This document shows positions 1 to 8,884 of a stretch of 64,000 bases of DNA, piece after piece. The notes below the pieces were generated by a model. The model saw nothing but the letters and a program-made list of their open reading frames with translations. It was not told the DNA's origin and did not search any database. The position numbers were made by a program, and so were the translations under genes. The DNA is from Williamsia herbipolensis (lineage in GTDB: Bacteria; Actinomycetota; Actinomycetes; Mycobacteriales; Mycobacteriaceae), in the NCBI RefSeq assembly GCF_000964005.1, contig NZ_JXYP01000020.1, positions 62,001 through 126,000 on the forward strand. Direction: 5' to 3'. Position 1 is the stretch's first letter; each line of letters opens with the position of its first letter.

Positions 1-168
1 CGCTGTGGTGCGATCGCGGGCAACACCACCGGCGAGTTCGCCGACGGTGTGCGGTCGGTGTTCGCGCTGTCGTCGGGTGGACGGATCAGCGCGCGACTGC
101 GTGCCGAGGACTACGGCTGGCCGTCGGCGGTGCAGGGCATGCTCGACGTGCTCGACCCCCGGTCGTGA
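1..168 (+). CDS. C-terminal fragment of an unidentified protein
   Basis: The window opens inside a reading frame that starts at base 1 and ends at the TGA at 166-168, giving 55 residues with no start codon. The visible part ends in ...MLDVLDPRS and shows no motif I can assign to a family. Codon use is normal for this genome, so it is probably the true 3' end of a gene that begins outside the window. The last codons lie inside a perfect hairpin that looks like the terminator shared with the convergent methyltransferase gene. Function unknown. Confidence 0.6.
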   Translation, partial: RCGAIAGNTTGEFADGVRSVFALSSGGRISARLRAEDYGWPSAVQGMLDVLDPRS

Positions 169-180
169 CCGGGGGTCGAG
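151..180. terminator. Bidirectional intrinsic terminator hairpin
   Basis: Bases 151-164 and 167-180 are perfect inverted repeats of 14 bp separated by GT, so the strand can fold into a very stable GC-rich hairpin. It lies between two convergent genes and covers the stop codon of the upstream one. There is no U-tract, which is common for actinobacterial terminators. Confidence 0.65.
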
Positions 181-202
181 GGGGCGGATCGGTGGTGGAG
201 GA

Positions 203-1066
203 CTACTTGGCCAGCGTGAACTGCATGACGTCGATGTAGCCGTTGCGGAAGTAGTCGGCGCACCCGGTCAGGTAGTGGATGTAGGTGTTGTACACGTCCT
301 CCGAGGCGATGCGGATCGCGTCGTCGCGACGCTTCTCCAGCGCGGCCGCCCAGATGTCGAGCGTGCGGGCGTAGTGCTGCTGCAACGGCTGGATCTTCTC
401 GACGGTGAATCCCGCTGCGGTCGACTCGCGCTCGACGTCGTGGGGTTCGGGCAGCTGCCCACCCGGGAAGATCTCGTTGGCGATGAAGCGGGCGAACTGC
501 AGCACCTCGCGGGTGATCGGCAGCCCCTTCTCGCGGATCACGTGCCGGTTGAACGCGACGATCGTGTGCAGCAGCATGCGGCCGTCGGCGGGCAGCAGGT
601 TGTAGGTCTTCTCGAAGAACTGGGGGTAGCGCTCGGCGCGGAAGTGCTCGAAGGCACCGATGCTCACGATGCGGTCGACGGGCTGGTCGAACTCCTCCCA
701 GCCCTGCAGACGCACCTCGGCGGTCCGTCCCTCGGGCGTGGCCTCGGCCAAGGAGGCGTTCACGAGCTCGTACTGGTTCTTGCTCAGCGTGAGTCCGATG
801 ACGTTGACGTCGTAGGTCTCCATCGCGCGCTTGATGGTGGTGCCCCAGCCGCAGCCGACGTCGAGCAACGTCATCCCCGGCTCCAGCCCGAGCTTGCCGA
901 GGGAGAGGTCGATCTTCGCGTACTGCGCCTGCTCGAGGGTGTAGTCGTCCTCTTTGAAGTACGCGCAGCTGTACATCCGCGACGGGTCGAGGAACAGGTC
1001 GAAGAAGTCGTTGGAGAGGTCGTAGTGCGCCTGCACATCCTCGTAGAACGGGTCCAGCTCGGTCAT
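203..1066 (-). CDS. Cyclopropane mycolic acid synthase family methyltransferase
   Basis: A SAM-dependent methyltransferase of the CmaA/MmaA/PcaA family, which adds methylene or methyl groups to double bonds of mycolic acids or other long acyl chains. With the start chosen here it is 287 residues, the usual length of this family. The N-terminus has the family's DPFYEDVQAHYDLSNDFF pattern, YSCAYF lies at about 32-37, and the SAM-binding loop DVGCGWG at about 69-75. The start at 1066 has GGAAGGAAG at a normal distance; an ATG nine bases upstream overlaps that ribosome site and is less likely. It stands alone, divergent from the SRPBCC gene. Which mycolate position it modifies cannot be told from sequence. 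Confidence 0.88.
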   Translation of the reverse strand: MTELDPFYEDVQAHYDLSNDFFDLFLDPSRMYSCAYFKEDDYTLEQAQYAKIDLSLGKLGLEPGMTLLDVGCGWGTTIKRAMETYDVNVIGLTLSKNQYELVNASLAEATPEGRTAEVRLQGWEEFDQPVDRIVSIGAFEHFRAERYPQFFEKTYNLLPADGRMLLHTIVAFNRHVIREKGLPITREVLQFARFIANEIFPGGQLPEPHDVERESTAAGFTVEKIQPLQQHYARTLDIWAAALEKRRDDAIRIASEDVYNTYIHYLTGCADYFRNGYIDVMQFTLAK

Positions 1067-1130
1067 GGGTGCCATCTTCCTTCCGTGGTGTTCCCCCTGA
1101 TCCACCGGTGCGGAGGATCGTGGCTCGTAC

Positions 1131-1165
1131 GGACACCTCGGCCGTGGGCCGGGCCGAGGTGGTCC
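1131..1165. promoter_or_regulatory. Inverted repeat in the divergent promoter region
   Basis: ACCTCGGCC at 1135-1143 and GGCCGAGGT at 1152-1160 are perfect 9-bp inverted repeats around an 8-nt centre, between the divergent methyltransferase and SRPBCC genes. It could be an operator or an RNA hairpin in the leader of the methyltransferase transcript. Nothing in the window identifies a binding protein. Confidence 0.35.
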
Positions 1166-1321
1166 GCAGAGCATCGTCGCCGGTCACCTTACCGGTGCGC
1201 CAGATCACACCCACGCCGCGGCAGGCGGGGCGGTGGGGCGACCGCGGACCGCGTTCACCGGTAGCGTCGGCCGGAAGGCGGCGGTACACGTCGCCGCACC
1301 CCGATGCGAAGGACTCCCACT

Positions 1322-1753
1322 GTGGCAAGTGTGACCGTGACGGTCGATTCGGACCTGTCCCCGGCCGATGCCTGGGCGCTCGCATCGGACCTGGGTCGTT
1401 TCGACGAATGGCTGACGATCTTCGGCGGGTGGCGATCGGAGGTGCCCAGCCGGATCGAGAAGGGCACCTCGGTGAAGTCGCTCATCAAGGTGAAAGGCTT
1501 CCGCAACGTGATCAGCTGGACGGTCACGACCTACGACGAGCCCGAACGCATCGGCTTGCGGGGCACCGGTCGGGGCGGGGTGAAGATCGACCTGTCGATG
1601 ACCGTCGCCGAGGTCGACTCCGGTTCGCGATTCGACCTGACCGCGACCCTGAGCGGCGGCCTGCTCAGCGGTCCGGTCGGCTCCCTGGTCGCCCGCGTCA
1701 TCGAGTCCGACGTCCGTCGGTCGGTCGACAACCTCGCGGCGCTGAGCTCATGA
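1322..1753 (+). CDS. SRPBCC (START-like) family protein
   Basis: A 143-residue protein of the SRPBCC/polyketide-cyclase fold, a small helix-grip domain with a hydrophobic cavity. The N-terminal ASVTVTVDSDLSPADAWALA strand-helix, the central GWRSEV...GTSV...KVKGF and the C-terminal amphipathic helix fit this fold. I chose the GTG at 1322 because AAGGA stands eight bases before it; an in-frame ATG at 1304 would add six residues. Its stop overlaps the start of the next hydrolase gene by four bases (ATGA), so the two are translationally coupled. Ligand unknown. Confidence 0.78.
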   Translation: MASVTVTVDSDLSPADAWALASDLGRFDEWLTIFGGWRSEVPSRIEKGTSVKSLIKVKGFRNVISWTVTTYDEPERIGLRGTGRGGVKIDLSMTVAEVDSGSRFDLTATLSGGLLSGPVGSLVARVIESDVRRSVDNLAALSS

Positions 1754-2628
1754 GCGCCCCGTCGATCACCACCATCAACGGTGAGCCCGCCGCCTACCGG
1801 GACGTCGGTCGCGGCGAGGTCATCCTGTTGATCCACGGGATGGCCGGGAGCTCGGCCACCTGGCGCGACGTGATCCCGGAGCTCGCGCGCCACCATCGCG
1901 TCCTCGCCCCCGATCTGCCCGGTCACGGGGCGTCGGGCAAACCGCGCGGCGACTACTCACTGGGATCGTTCGCGGCCTGGCTGCGTGACCTGCTCGACGA
2001 ACTGGGAATCGAGAGCGCAACCGTCGTCGGTCAGTCGCTCGGCGGCGGCGTCGCGATGCAGTTCAGCTACCAACACCCCGAGTACTGCCACCGTCTCGCG
2101 CTGATCAGCAGCGGCGGCCTCGGGCCCGACGTCAGCTGGACGCTACGGCTGCTCGCCGCCCCCGGTGCGGAGCTGCTGATGCCCGTCATCGCCGCGCCGC
2201 CGGTGATCACCGCGGGCAACAAGGTGGCGTCGTGGTTGGGCGAGCGCGGGCTGCGCGCCCCCCGTGCGAACGAGATGTGGCGCGCGCACCGGTCCCTGGG
2301 TGACCGGGAGACCCGCGCGGCGTTCCTGCGCACCCTGCGCGCGGTGGTCGACCATCGCGGGCAGGCGGTCAGCGCCATGGGCAAACTGCACCTCAACGAG
2401 GGGATGCCCACCCTGCTCATCTGGGGCGACGACGACGCGGTGATCCCCGTGGCACACGCGCACGCGGCACACGAGGCGATGCCGGCGAGCCGGCTCGAGA
2501 TCCTCCCCGGTGTCGGCCACTTCCCACAGGTCGAGGACCCCGATGCGGTGGCGCGTCTGCTCCTGGAGTTCCAACGACAGCCCGCCCGTACGCGGCGCCC
2601 GGTCGCGCCGGGCCACCGATCGGGTTAG
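1750..2628 (+). CDS. Alpha/beta fold hydrolase
   Basis: A cytoplasmic alpha/beta hydrolase of 292 residues. The oxyanion motif HG lies at 29-30, the nucleophile elbow GQSLGGG places the catalytic Ser at residue 96, the acid is probably in the WGDDDAV segment, and the catalytic His is in GVGHFPQVED near residue 262. This is the lid-bearing carboxylesterase/haloperoxidase-like class; substrate cannot be predicted. Its ATG overlaps the SRPBCC stop (ATGA), so both are likely made from one transcript. The Arg/Pro-rich tail after about residue 275 is probably disordered. Confidence 0.85.
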   Translation: MSAPSITTINGEPAAYRDVGRGEVILLIHGMAGSSATWRDVIPELARHHRVLAPDLPGHGASGKPRGDYSLGSFAAWLRDLLDELGIESATVVGQSLGGGVAMQFSYQHPEYCHRLALISSGGLGPDVSWTLRLLAAPGAELLMPVIAAPPVITAGNKVASWLGERGLRAPRANEMWRAHRSLGDRETRAAFLRTLRAVVDHRGQAVSAMGKLHLNEGMPTLLIWGDDDAVIPVAHAHAAHEAMPASRLEILPGVGHFPQVEDPDAVARLLLEFQRQPARTRRPVAPGHRSG

Positions 2629-2674
2629 CCGGGACAGTCGGATCCGCTGCCGCGGGCCGACTACCGTCGACGGC

Positions 2675-3142
2675 ATGGGTCTGCTCACTCCGCTCGCCGT
2701 CCGCATCGGTGCCATCCCCTGGATGCCGAAAGCACTGCCGCTGATCGAGAAGACCGACAGTCGCCTGCAACGTGTCACGAGCGGGCGGTTAAGCCTGCTC
2801 GACATCGCGGGACTCCCCAACCTCATGCTGCGGGTCCCGGGCCGCAAGAGCGGCGTCCTGCGATCCACCCCGTTGCTGTGCGCACCGCGCAGCAACGGCG
2901 AATGGCTGATCGCCGGCTCGTATTTCGGCAACCCCACGACCCCGACATGGGTGTACAACCTGCGCGCCGCCGACTCCGCCGAGATCGTCGTCGACGGCAC
3001 CCCGATCGAGGTGTCGTGGCGTGAGGCCTGTGACGACCGACCCGCGCTGTGGGCCGAACTCCTCGACGTGTGGCCCAATTTCCGTCTCTACGAACAACGC
3101 ACCGACCGGACCATCCCGGTCTTCGTCCTCACCCGACGCTGA
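2675..3142 (+). CDS. Nitroreductase-family deazaflavin (F420)-dependent oxidoreductase
   Basis: A 155-residue protein of the Ddn-like family, split-barrel enzymes that use the deazaflavin cofactor F420H2 or bind related ligands. The family signature GRKSGVLRSTPL is at 56-67, followed by the GSYFGNPTTPTWVYNLRA strand-helix typical of Ddn relatives. The family is characteristic of mycolate-containing actinobacteria that make F420. It follows the hydrolase by 46 bases and may be part of the same unit. The substrate is not predictable; some members act on quinones or nitroaromatics. Confidence 0.85.
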   Translation: MGLLTPLAVRIGAIPWMPKALPLIEKTDSRLQRVTSGRLSLLDIAGLPNLMLRVPGRKSGVLRSTPLLCAPRSNGEWLIAGSYFGNPTTPTWVYNLRAADSAEIVVDGTPIEVSWREACDDRPALWAELLDVWPNFRLYEQRTDRTIPVFVLTRR

Positions 3143-3198
3143 GCAGCCGGTCGAGCGCTGCTCGGCACCCACCGCCGCGCGTGGGGCATAGTGGAGCC

Positions 3199-4641
3199 AT
3201 GCCCGACTCCACCTCAGGGGCCGACACCCCCACGGTCTTCGTCTTGTTCGGTGCCACCGGCGATCTCGCCAAACGGATGGTGCTGCCCGCCTTCTACGAA
3301 CTCGCCCAACGCGAGCTGCTGCCGACGCGGTGGAAGCTCATCGGCAACGGTCGCGGCGAGCGCACCGACGACGAGTTCCGACAGCACGTCGCCGACGCGC
3401 TGACCGAGTTCGGCGACGGGACCGACGACCACTGGGACGCGTTCGCGAAGAATCTCCGTTTCGCCGGTGGGGGATTCACGGTCGACGACCCCGGACAGCT
3501 CCCCGACGTCATCGACGAGATCCGCAACGGCGGCGACGACGGGGCGGGCGACTTCAGCGGCGACGACGTCCAACTCGTGCACTACATCGCCCTGCCGCCG
3601 GCCACGTTCACCGATTACACGAAGGCGCTCGGCGCGCACGGACTCGACGAGGGCGCACGGGTGGTCTACGAGAAGCCGTTCGGCACCTCGCAGAAGTCGT
3701 TCGAGGAACTCGACGTCGCGGTGCACGAGGTGTTCGACGAGAAGCAGGTCTATCGGATCGACCACTTCCTCGGCAAGGAGAGCACCCAGAACCTGCACAT
3801 CATCCGGTTCGCCAACGGCATGTTCGCCGGCCTGTGGAACCGGGAACACGTGGAGCAGGTGCAGATCGACATCCCCGAGACGCTCGACATCGACGACCGC
3901 GCCGAGTTCTACGACGCCACCGGTGCGGTGTTGGACATGCTCGTCACCCACCTGTTCCAGGTGGCGGCCGAGGTGGCCATGGAGCCGCCGTTGAGCCTGC
4001 GCGCCGACGACCTGCAGACCGCAAGGGAGTCGGTGATCGCGGCGTTCCGCCCCATCGACACCGACGAGGTGGTGCTCGGTCAGTACGACGGCTACCGCGA
4101 CACCGAGGGCATCGCCGACGACTCCGACACCGACACCTACGTCGCCGCACGGATGTGGGTCGACACCGACCGGTGGCGTGACGTCCCGTTCGTGTTGCGG
4201 ACCGGGAAGATGCTGGGCGTCTCCGCGCAGCGCGTGACGCTGGTGTTCCGTCGACCCGAGGACGGCCCGGTCACCCACCTGCCCGCCGACGGTGCGGCGC
4301 TGACCTTCGATCTGTCCGGTGACGGCGAGATCGACATCACGCTGACGGTGAAGACACCCGGCCCCGGTGAGGAGCTCTCGGTGGCGCACATGGAATTGCC
4401 CTTGAGCTCCATCGAGACCAACGGTGGTGGCCTGTCACCGTATTCACGTCTTCTCTTCGACGTTCTCGACGGCGATCGCTCGCTCTTCACCCGTCCCGAC
4501 GGACTGGCCCACGTGTGGGAGGTCGCGGCGCCGTTGCTCGACAACCCGCCGGCGATCCAGTCCTACGCGCCCGGTTCGATGGGCCCGCACGCCGCCGACG
4601 CCCTGGCCGATCCGGTGGGCTGGTTCGTCAGCGGCCGCTGA
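3199..4641 (+). CDS. zwf: Glucose-6-phosphate dehydrogenase
   Basis: Oxidises glucose 6-phosphate to 6-phosphogluconolactone with reduction of NAD(P)+, the entry to the oxidative pentose phosphate pathway. Dinucleotide-binding GATGDLAKR is at 18-26 and the active-site signature RIDHFLGKE at 186-194, with the catalytic His in that block. At 480 residues it is full length. It is not next to tkt, tal or opcA, so it may be a second copy separate from the main pentose phosphate operon, as in other mycolate actinobacteria that carry two. Its 3' end overlaps the convergent cyanase gene by 14 bases. Confidence 0.93.
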   Translation: MPDSTSGADTPTVFVLFGATGDLAKRMVLPAFYELAQRELLPTRWKLIGNGRGERTDDEFRQHVADALTEFGDGTDDHWDAFAKNLRFAGGGFTVDDPGQLPDVIDEIRNGGDDGAGDFSGDDVQLVHYIALPPATFTDYTKALGAHGLDEGARVVYEKPFGTSQKSFEELDVAVHEVFDEKQVYRIDHFLGKESTQNLHIIRFANGMFAGLWNREHVEQVQIDIPETLDIDDRAEFYDATGAVLDMLVTHLFQVAAEVAMEPPLSLRADDLQTARESVIAAFRPIDTDEVVLGQYDGYRDTEGIADDSDTDTYVAARMWVDTDRWRDVPFVLRTGKMLGVSAQRVTLVFRRPEDGPVTHLPADGAALTFDLSGDGEIDITLTVKTPGPGEELSVAHMELPLSSIETNGGGLSPYSRLLFDVLDGDRSLFTRPDGLAHVWEVAAPLLDNPPAIQSYAPGSMGPHAADALADPVGWFVSGR

Positions 4642-5080
4642 CCCAGTCGTACGGCAGGAACTTCCCGTCGAAGGTGATCACCACGCGGTCGCCGGAATCG
4701 TGCGGGACCTTGTCGATGTCGAGGCTGAAGTTGATGGCGCTCATGATGCCGTCGCCGAATTTCTCGTGGATCAGTTCCTTCAGCGCGGGCCCGTAGACCG
4801 CCAACGCCTCGTACAGGCGATAGATCGTCGGATCGCTCACCGCGACATCACGATCGGTTCCCCGGACCGGTACGGCGCCCAGCAGCGCGACCACGTCGGT
4901 GGGCAGACCCAGCTTCTCGACGAGGACCTCAGCCTCCGGGCGGGGGATGGGGTGTTGGCCCAACAACGCCGCCGTCGTCCACACGACGGGTCGGTCGACG
5001 GCGTCGGCCAGGTCCTGCCACGTCACCCCCGCCTCGATGCGGCGCGCGACGATGAGTTCGGTCAGTTCGGTGCGATGCAT
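4628..5080 (-). CDS. cynS: Cyanate hydratase (cyanase)
   Basis: Converts cyanate and bicarbonate to carbamate and CO2, detoxifying cyanate and releasing ammonia. The 150-residue length is close to the family norm of about 156. The catalytic triad is visible as R88 and E91 in IYRLYEALAVYG and S114 in SAINFSLDI; the spacing equals that known for the E. coli enzyme (Arg96, Glu99, Ser122). The N-terminal half is the helical DNA-binding-like domain. The start at 5080 gives the expected N-terminus; the upstream extension is not family-like. No cynR or cynT neighbour is present. Confidence 0.93.
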   Translation of the reverse strand: MHRTELTELIVARRIEAGVTWQDLADAVDRPVVWTTAALLGQHPIPRPEAEVLVEKLGLPTDVVALLGAVPVRGTDRDVAVSDPTIYRLYEALAVYGPALKELIHEKFGDGIMSAINFSLDIDKVPHDSGDRVVITFDGKFLPYDWVSGR

Positions 5081-5162
5081 GCCGACCAGTCTTCTCGCGT
5101 TCACCCGCCACCGCACGACAACCGTTGCCGACCCTGGACTCACACCCCGTTCGCGGTGAGGC

Positions 5163-7016
5163 TCAGGCGCCGAGTTCGCGATCGAGGTTGTAGGCGGCGC
5201 TGATCAGGGCGAGGTGGGTGAACGCCTGGGGGAAGTTGCCGAGCTGTTCACCGGTGAGACCGACCTGTTCGGCGTAGAGACCGAGATGGTTGGCGTGGGT
5301 GAACATCTTCTCCATCGCCAGGCGGGCGTCGGCCGGACGTCCGACCCGCGTCAACGCCTCGACGTACCAGAACGAACACAGCGAGAAGGTGCCCTCGGTC
5401 CCGCTGAGACCGTCGTCGTGATCGCTTGCGTCGTACCGGAAGACCAGCGAATCGCTCACCAGCTGGCCCTCGATGGCCTCCAGGGTCGCCAGGAACCGCG
5501 GATCGGTGGGGGAGAGCAGCTTCACCGCCGGAATCAGAAGCAGCGAGGCGTCGAGCCGGTCGGATTCGAAGGTCTGCGTGAACGATTGGCGGGACTCGTT
5601 CCACCCCTTGGTCATGATCTGATCGAAGATCTCGTCGCGGGTCTTCATCCACGTCGCGACGTCACCGGGAAGTCCGCGCTGACGACTCATACGGATCATG
5701 CGCTCGAACGCGACCCAGCACATGAGTCGCGAGTAGACGAAGTTCTGCGACTCCGATCGCACCTCCCAGATGCTCTCGTCGGACTGGTCCCAGTTGTCGA
5801 CGAGCCAGGACATGACCCCGCACAACTGGTTCCACGAGCTCCACGAGATACCGGGCCCGTACTTGTTGAACAGGTAGACCGAGTCGATCAGCTCGCCGTA
5901 GATGTCGAGCTGCATCTGGTTGGTGGCACCGTTGCCGACGTTCACCGGGGTCGACCCGCGGTAGCCCTCCCAGTGCTCGAGCGGCTTCTCGTCGGGCGGG
6001 GACTCGCCGTCGATGGTGTACATCAGACGCAGGGGCCGGCCGTTGGCGTCGCCTCCGTCGCTGAACCGCCGCGTGAGCCACCCCATGAACGCGGCCGCCT
6101 CGTCGTTGAAACCGAGCCGCAGCAGGCCGTACAGCGAGAACGCCGCGTCGCGGATCCAGACGTATCGGTAGTCCCAGTTGCGTTCGCCGCCGATCTCCTC
6201 GGGCAGCGCGGTGGTGACCGAGGCGACGATGGCACCCGTCGGCTCATGGGTCATGAGTTTGAGCGCCAGGGCCGAGCGATGCACCATCTCGCGCCAGCGA
6301 CCGGTGTAGTTCGACTGGGCCAACCACGACTGCCAGAACCGCACCGTCCCGTGGATGATGTGCTCCGAGGCCTCGGAATCGCGTTCTTCGTCCGGGATCT
6401 CGTCGGCACCGAGACTGAAGGTGGCGGCCTCGCCGACACCGAGCTGAACTCGCGAGGTCACGACGCCGGCGTCGACCTCGAGCGGCACGTCGGCCGCGAG
6501 GTACAACGTCAGGTCGCCACCGGTGAGCGTGACGTGGGTGTCGTCGACGGCGCAGGCCGTGTGCTCGGCGCGTCCGTAGTCGAAGGCGGGATCGAGGCGC
6601 ATCGACATGGTGACGCGCCCCCGGACGCATTCGATGCGGCGCACGATACGGGTCCGGTGATCGGGGTCCCGGGGCTTGGCCAGCGGCATCAGGTCCTGCA
6701 CCTCGGCGACGCCGTCCTCGCTCATGAACCGCGTCACGAGGACGTTGGAGTCGGGGAGATAGAACTGCTTCGTCGACACGAGTCCGTCGACCATCGACAT
6801 GTCCCACGATCCGCCCTTCGACGAGTCGAGGAGCGAACCGAACACACTCGGCGAGTCGAAGCGCGGGCAGCAGAACCAGTCGATACGACCGTCGATGCCG
6901 ACCAGTGCGGCGGTGCGCAGATCACCGATGACACCGTGATCGGCGATGGGGAGGTAGCCGTCGACCGAGTCGTCGGTCGTGGGCCTGGTGGCGTCGTTGC
7001 GGGTCACACTCCCCAT
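5163..7016 (-). CDS. Glycoside hydrolase family 15 protein (trehalase or glucoamylase type)
   Basis: A 617-residue cytosolic protein of the GH15 family. The N-terminal beta-sandwich begins with YLPIADHGVIGDLRTAALV, typical of the actinobacterial group that includes mycobacterial trehalase. The (alpha/alpha)6 barrel carries RNWDYRYVWIRDAAF and, near the C-terminus, EGTFSLCSFWYVEAL, the segments expected to hold the two catalytic glutamates. No signal peptide is seen. Trehalose hydrolysis is the best guess from family knowledge, but alpha-glucan or maltooligosaccharide hydrolysis is possible. It is followed 27 bases upstream of its start by the CoA-binding protein gene, also on the minus strand. 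Confidence 0.88.
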   Translation of the reverse strand: MGSVTRNDATRPTTDDSVDGYLPIADHGVIGDLRTAALVGIDGRIDWFCCPRFDSPSVFGSLLDSSKGGSWDMSMVDGLVSTKQFYLPDSNVLVTRFMSEDGVAEVQDLMPLAKPRDPDHRTRIVRRIECVRGRVTMSMRLDPAFDYGRAEHTACAVDDTHVTLTGGDLTLYLAADVPLEVDAGVVTSRVQLGVGEAATFSLGADEIPDEERDSEASEHIIHGTVRFWQSWLAQSNYTGRWREMVHRSALALKLMTHEPTGAIVASVTTALPEEIGGERNWDYRYVWIRDAAFSLYGLLRLGFNDEAAAFMGWLTRRFSDGGDANGRPLRLMYTIDGESPPDEKPLEHWEGYRGSTPVNVGNGATNQMQLDIYGELIDSVYLFNKYGPGISWSSWNQLCGVMSWLVDNWDQSDESIWEVRSESQNFVYSRLMCWVAFERMIRMSRQRGLPGDVATWMKTRDEIFDQIMTKGWNESRQSFTQTFESDRLDASLLLIPAVKLLSPTDPRFLATLEAIEGQLVSDSLVFRYDASDHDDGLSGTEGTFSLCSFWYVEALTRVGRPADARLAMEKMFTHANHLGLYAEQVGLTGEQLGNFPQAFTHLALISAAYNLDRELGA

Positions 7017-7043
7017 AGTGGCAGTACGGCGCAGATCAGCCGG

Positions 7044-7535
7044 TCACAGACCCGACCGACGACGCGAGTCGATCACGCCGGTGTCGAAACCTGCGAGGTG
7101 CAGCCCGCCGTGGAAGCGCGCGTGCTCGATCTTGATACAGCGGTCCATCACCACGCGCAGCCCCGCCTCCTCCGCCCGGTGCGCGACGTCCTCGTGCCAC
7201 AGACCCAACTGCAACCAGAGGGTGCGCGCACCCACGGCGATGGCCTCCTCGGCCACCTGGGGCAGATCGTCGTGTTTGCGGAACACGTCCACGAGGTCGG
7301 GGGTACCGGGGAGATCGGCGAGCGTCGGGTACACGGTGGTGCCCTCGATGTCGTCGATCGTGGGGTTGACCAACCAGATGGTGTAGTCCGAGGTCGACGA
7401 CAGGTACTTGTTCACGAAGTAGCTGGCGCGTGCGGGGTTCTTCGAGGCACCGACGATGGCGATCGTCCGCGTCTCGGTGAGGATGGTCCGGCGTTGTGCG
7501 GCCGTGGGGCCCACCCAGGTCCTGGTGTCAGACAT
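7044..7535 (-). CDS. CoA-binding protein (YccU-type)
   Basis: A 163-residue single-domain Rossmann-like CoA_binding protein. The motif TIAIVGASKNPARASYFV near residues 24-41 is the nucleotide/CoA-binding loop, and the C-terminal VMDRCIKIEHARF is the conserved tail of the family. These proteins lack the ligase domains of acyl-CoA synthetases and their physiological role is not settled. The start at 7535 overlaps the 3' end of the sulfhydrylase gene by eight bases, so the two are co-transcribed. This pairing with O-acetylhomoserine sulfhydrylase recurs in actinobacteria by my recollection and hints at a link to sulfur amino acid metabolism. Confidence 0.85.
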   Translation of the reverse strand: MSDTRTWVGPTAAQRRTILTETRTIAIVGASKNPARASYFVNKYLSSTSDYTIWLVNPTIDDIEGTTVYPTLADLPGTPDLVDVFRKHDDLPQVAEEAIAVGARTLWLQLGLWHEDVAHRAEEAGLRVVMDRCIKIEHARFHGGLHLAGFDTGVIDSRRRSGL

Positions 7536-8841
7536 CGGAGTTCGCCTCCTCCCCGGTGGCCGTCGCCGCGGCCAGCGCCTGATCGAGATCCCAGAGGATG
7601 TCCTCGATGTCCTCGATGCCGACACTGATACGGATGAGGTCGTCGGGAACGCCCGCGGCCTCGAGCTGCTCGGCGGTCAACTGCCGGTGCGTGGTGCTGC
7701 CGGGGTGGATCACGAGGGTCCGCACGTCGCCGATGTTCGCGACGTGACTGGCCAGACGGACGTTCTCGACGAAGGCACGACCGGCGTCGCGACCGCCGGC
7801 GATACCGAACGCGAACACCGCGCCCGGCCCGGCCGGGAGGTACTTCGCCGCACGCTCGGCGTGGGGGTGGTCGGGCAGCCCCGCCCACCGGACATAGGTG
7901 ACGCGGGGGTCGGCGTCGAGCCACTGCGCGACCGCCCGCGCGTTGGACATGTGCGCGTCCATCCGCTGCGGCAGGGTCTCGATGCCCTGGATCAGTTGGA
8001 ACGCCGAGGTCGGGGCGAGGCTGGCACCGAGGTCGCGGACCTGCTCGCTGCGGACCTTGGTGAGGAACCCGTACTCGCCGAAGTTGCCCCACCAGGTGAG
8101 CCCACCGTAGGAGGCGACGGGCTCGGTCATGGCCGGGAACCGGCCCGAGCCCCAGTCGAATCGGCCCGATTCGACGATCACCCCACCCAGGGTGGTGCCG
8201 TGCCCGCCGAGGAACTTCGTGGCCGAATGGACCACCACGTCGGCACCGTGTTCGATCGGTCGGCACAGCCACGGGGTCGCCATGGTGGAGTCGACGACGA
8301 GGGGGAGTCCGTGGTCATGGGCCACGGCCGCCAACCCCTCGAGGTCGGCGATCTCGCCCGACGGGTTGCCGATCACCTCGGCGTAGACCAATTTGGTGCG
8401 ATCGGTGATGGCCGCGGCGTAATCGGCCGGATCGGTACCGCCGACGAAGGTCGTCTCGATCCCGAAGCGACGCAACGTCACGTCGAGCTGGGTGACCGTT
8501 CCGCCGTAGAGTCCGGCCGCGGCGACGATGTGGTCGCCGGCACCGGCCAGCGTCGCGAAGACGGCGAACTCCGCCGACAGGCCGCTGGCGGTCGCGACCG
8601 CCCCGATCCCACCCTCGAGGCTGGCCATCCGCTCCTCGAACGCGGCGACCGTGGGGTTGCCGATCCGGCTGTAGATGTTGCCGTACTTCTGCAGGGCGAA
8701 GAGGTCTCCGGCGTCGTCGGCGTCGGCGAAGACGTAGCTGGCGGTCTGGTAGATCGGGATGGCTCGGGCACCGGTGTGCGGGTCGACGCGGGCCCCCGCG
8801 TGGATCGCCCGGGTACGCAAGCCGAATTCGTGGTCGCTCAC
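7528..8841 (-). CDS. metY: O-acetylhomoserine aminocarboxypropyltransferase (sulfhydrylase)
   Basis: A PLP-dependent Cys/Met-metabolism enzyme of 437 residues that makes homocysteine from O-acetylhomoserine and sulfide. Motifs: YSRIGNPT at 58-64, the LYGGT loop near 111, and SATKFLGGHGT with the PLP Schiff-base lysine at K209. The long form with an insert before the C-terminal domain is typical of MetY rather than cystathionine synthases. I chose the GTG at 8841 because the family begins close to the FGLRTRAIHAG segment. metX is not adjacent. It is coupled to the CoA-binding gene downstream. Confidence 0.9.
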   Translation of the reverse strand: MSDHEFGLRTRAIHAGARVDPHTGARAIPIYQTASYVFADADDAGDLFALQKYGNIYSRIGNPTVAAFEERMASLEGGIGAVATASGLSAEFAVFATLAGAGDHIVAAAGLYGGTVTQLDVTLRRFGIETTFVGGTDPADYAAAITDRTKLVYAEVIGNPSGEIADLEGLAAVAHDHGLPLVVDSTMATPWLCRPIEHGADVVVHSATKFLGGHGTTLGGVIVESGRFDWGSGRFPAMTEPVASYGGLTWWGNFGEYGFLTKVRSEQVRDLGASLAPTSAFQLIQGIETLPQRMDAHMSNARAVAQWLDADPRVTYVRWAGLPDHPHAERAAKYLPAGPGAVFAFGIAGGRDAGRAFVENVRLASHVANIGDVRTLVIHPGSTTHRQLTAEQLEAAGVPDDLIRISVGIEDIEDILWDLDQALAAATATGEEANSDV

Positions 8842-8884
8842 CCTGCGAGTTCTACCACCGTGGTGTCGAGCCGGCTGCGGCGAC

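Noticed and set aside
5-1264. Plus-strand open frame of 419 residues over the mycolate methyltransferase
   Set aside because: It is antisense to a conserved family with proper start and ribosome site.
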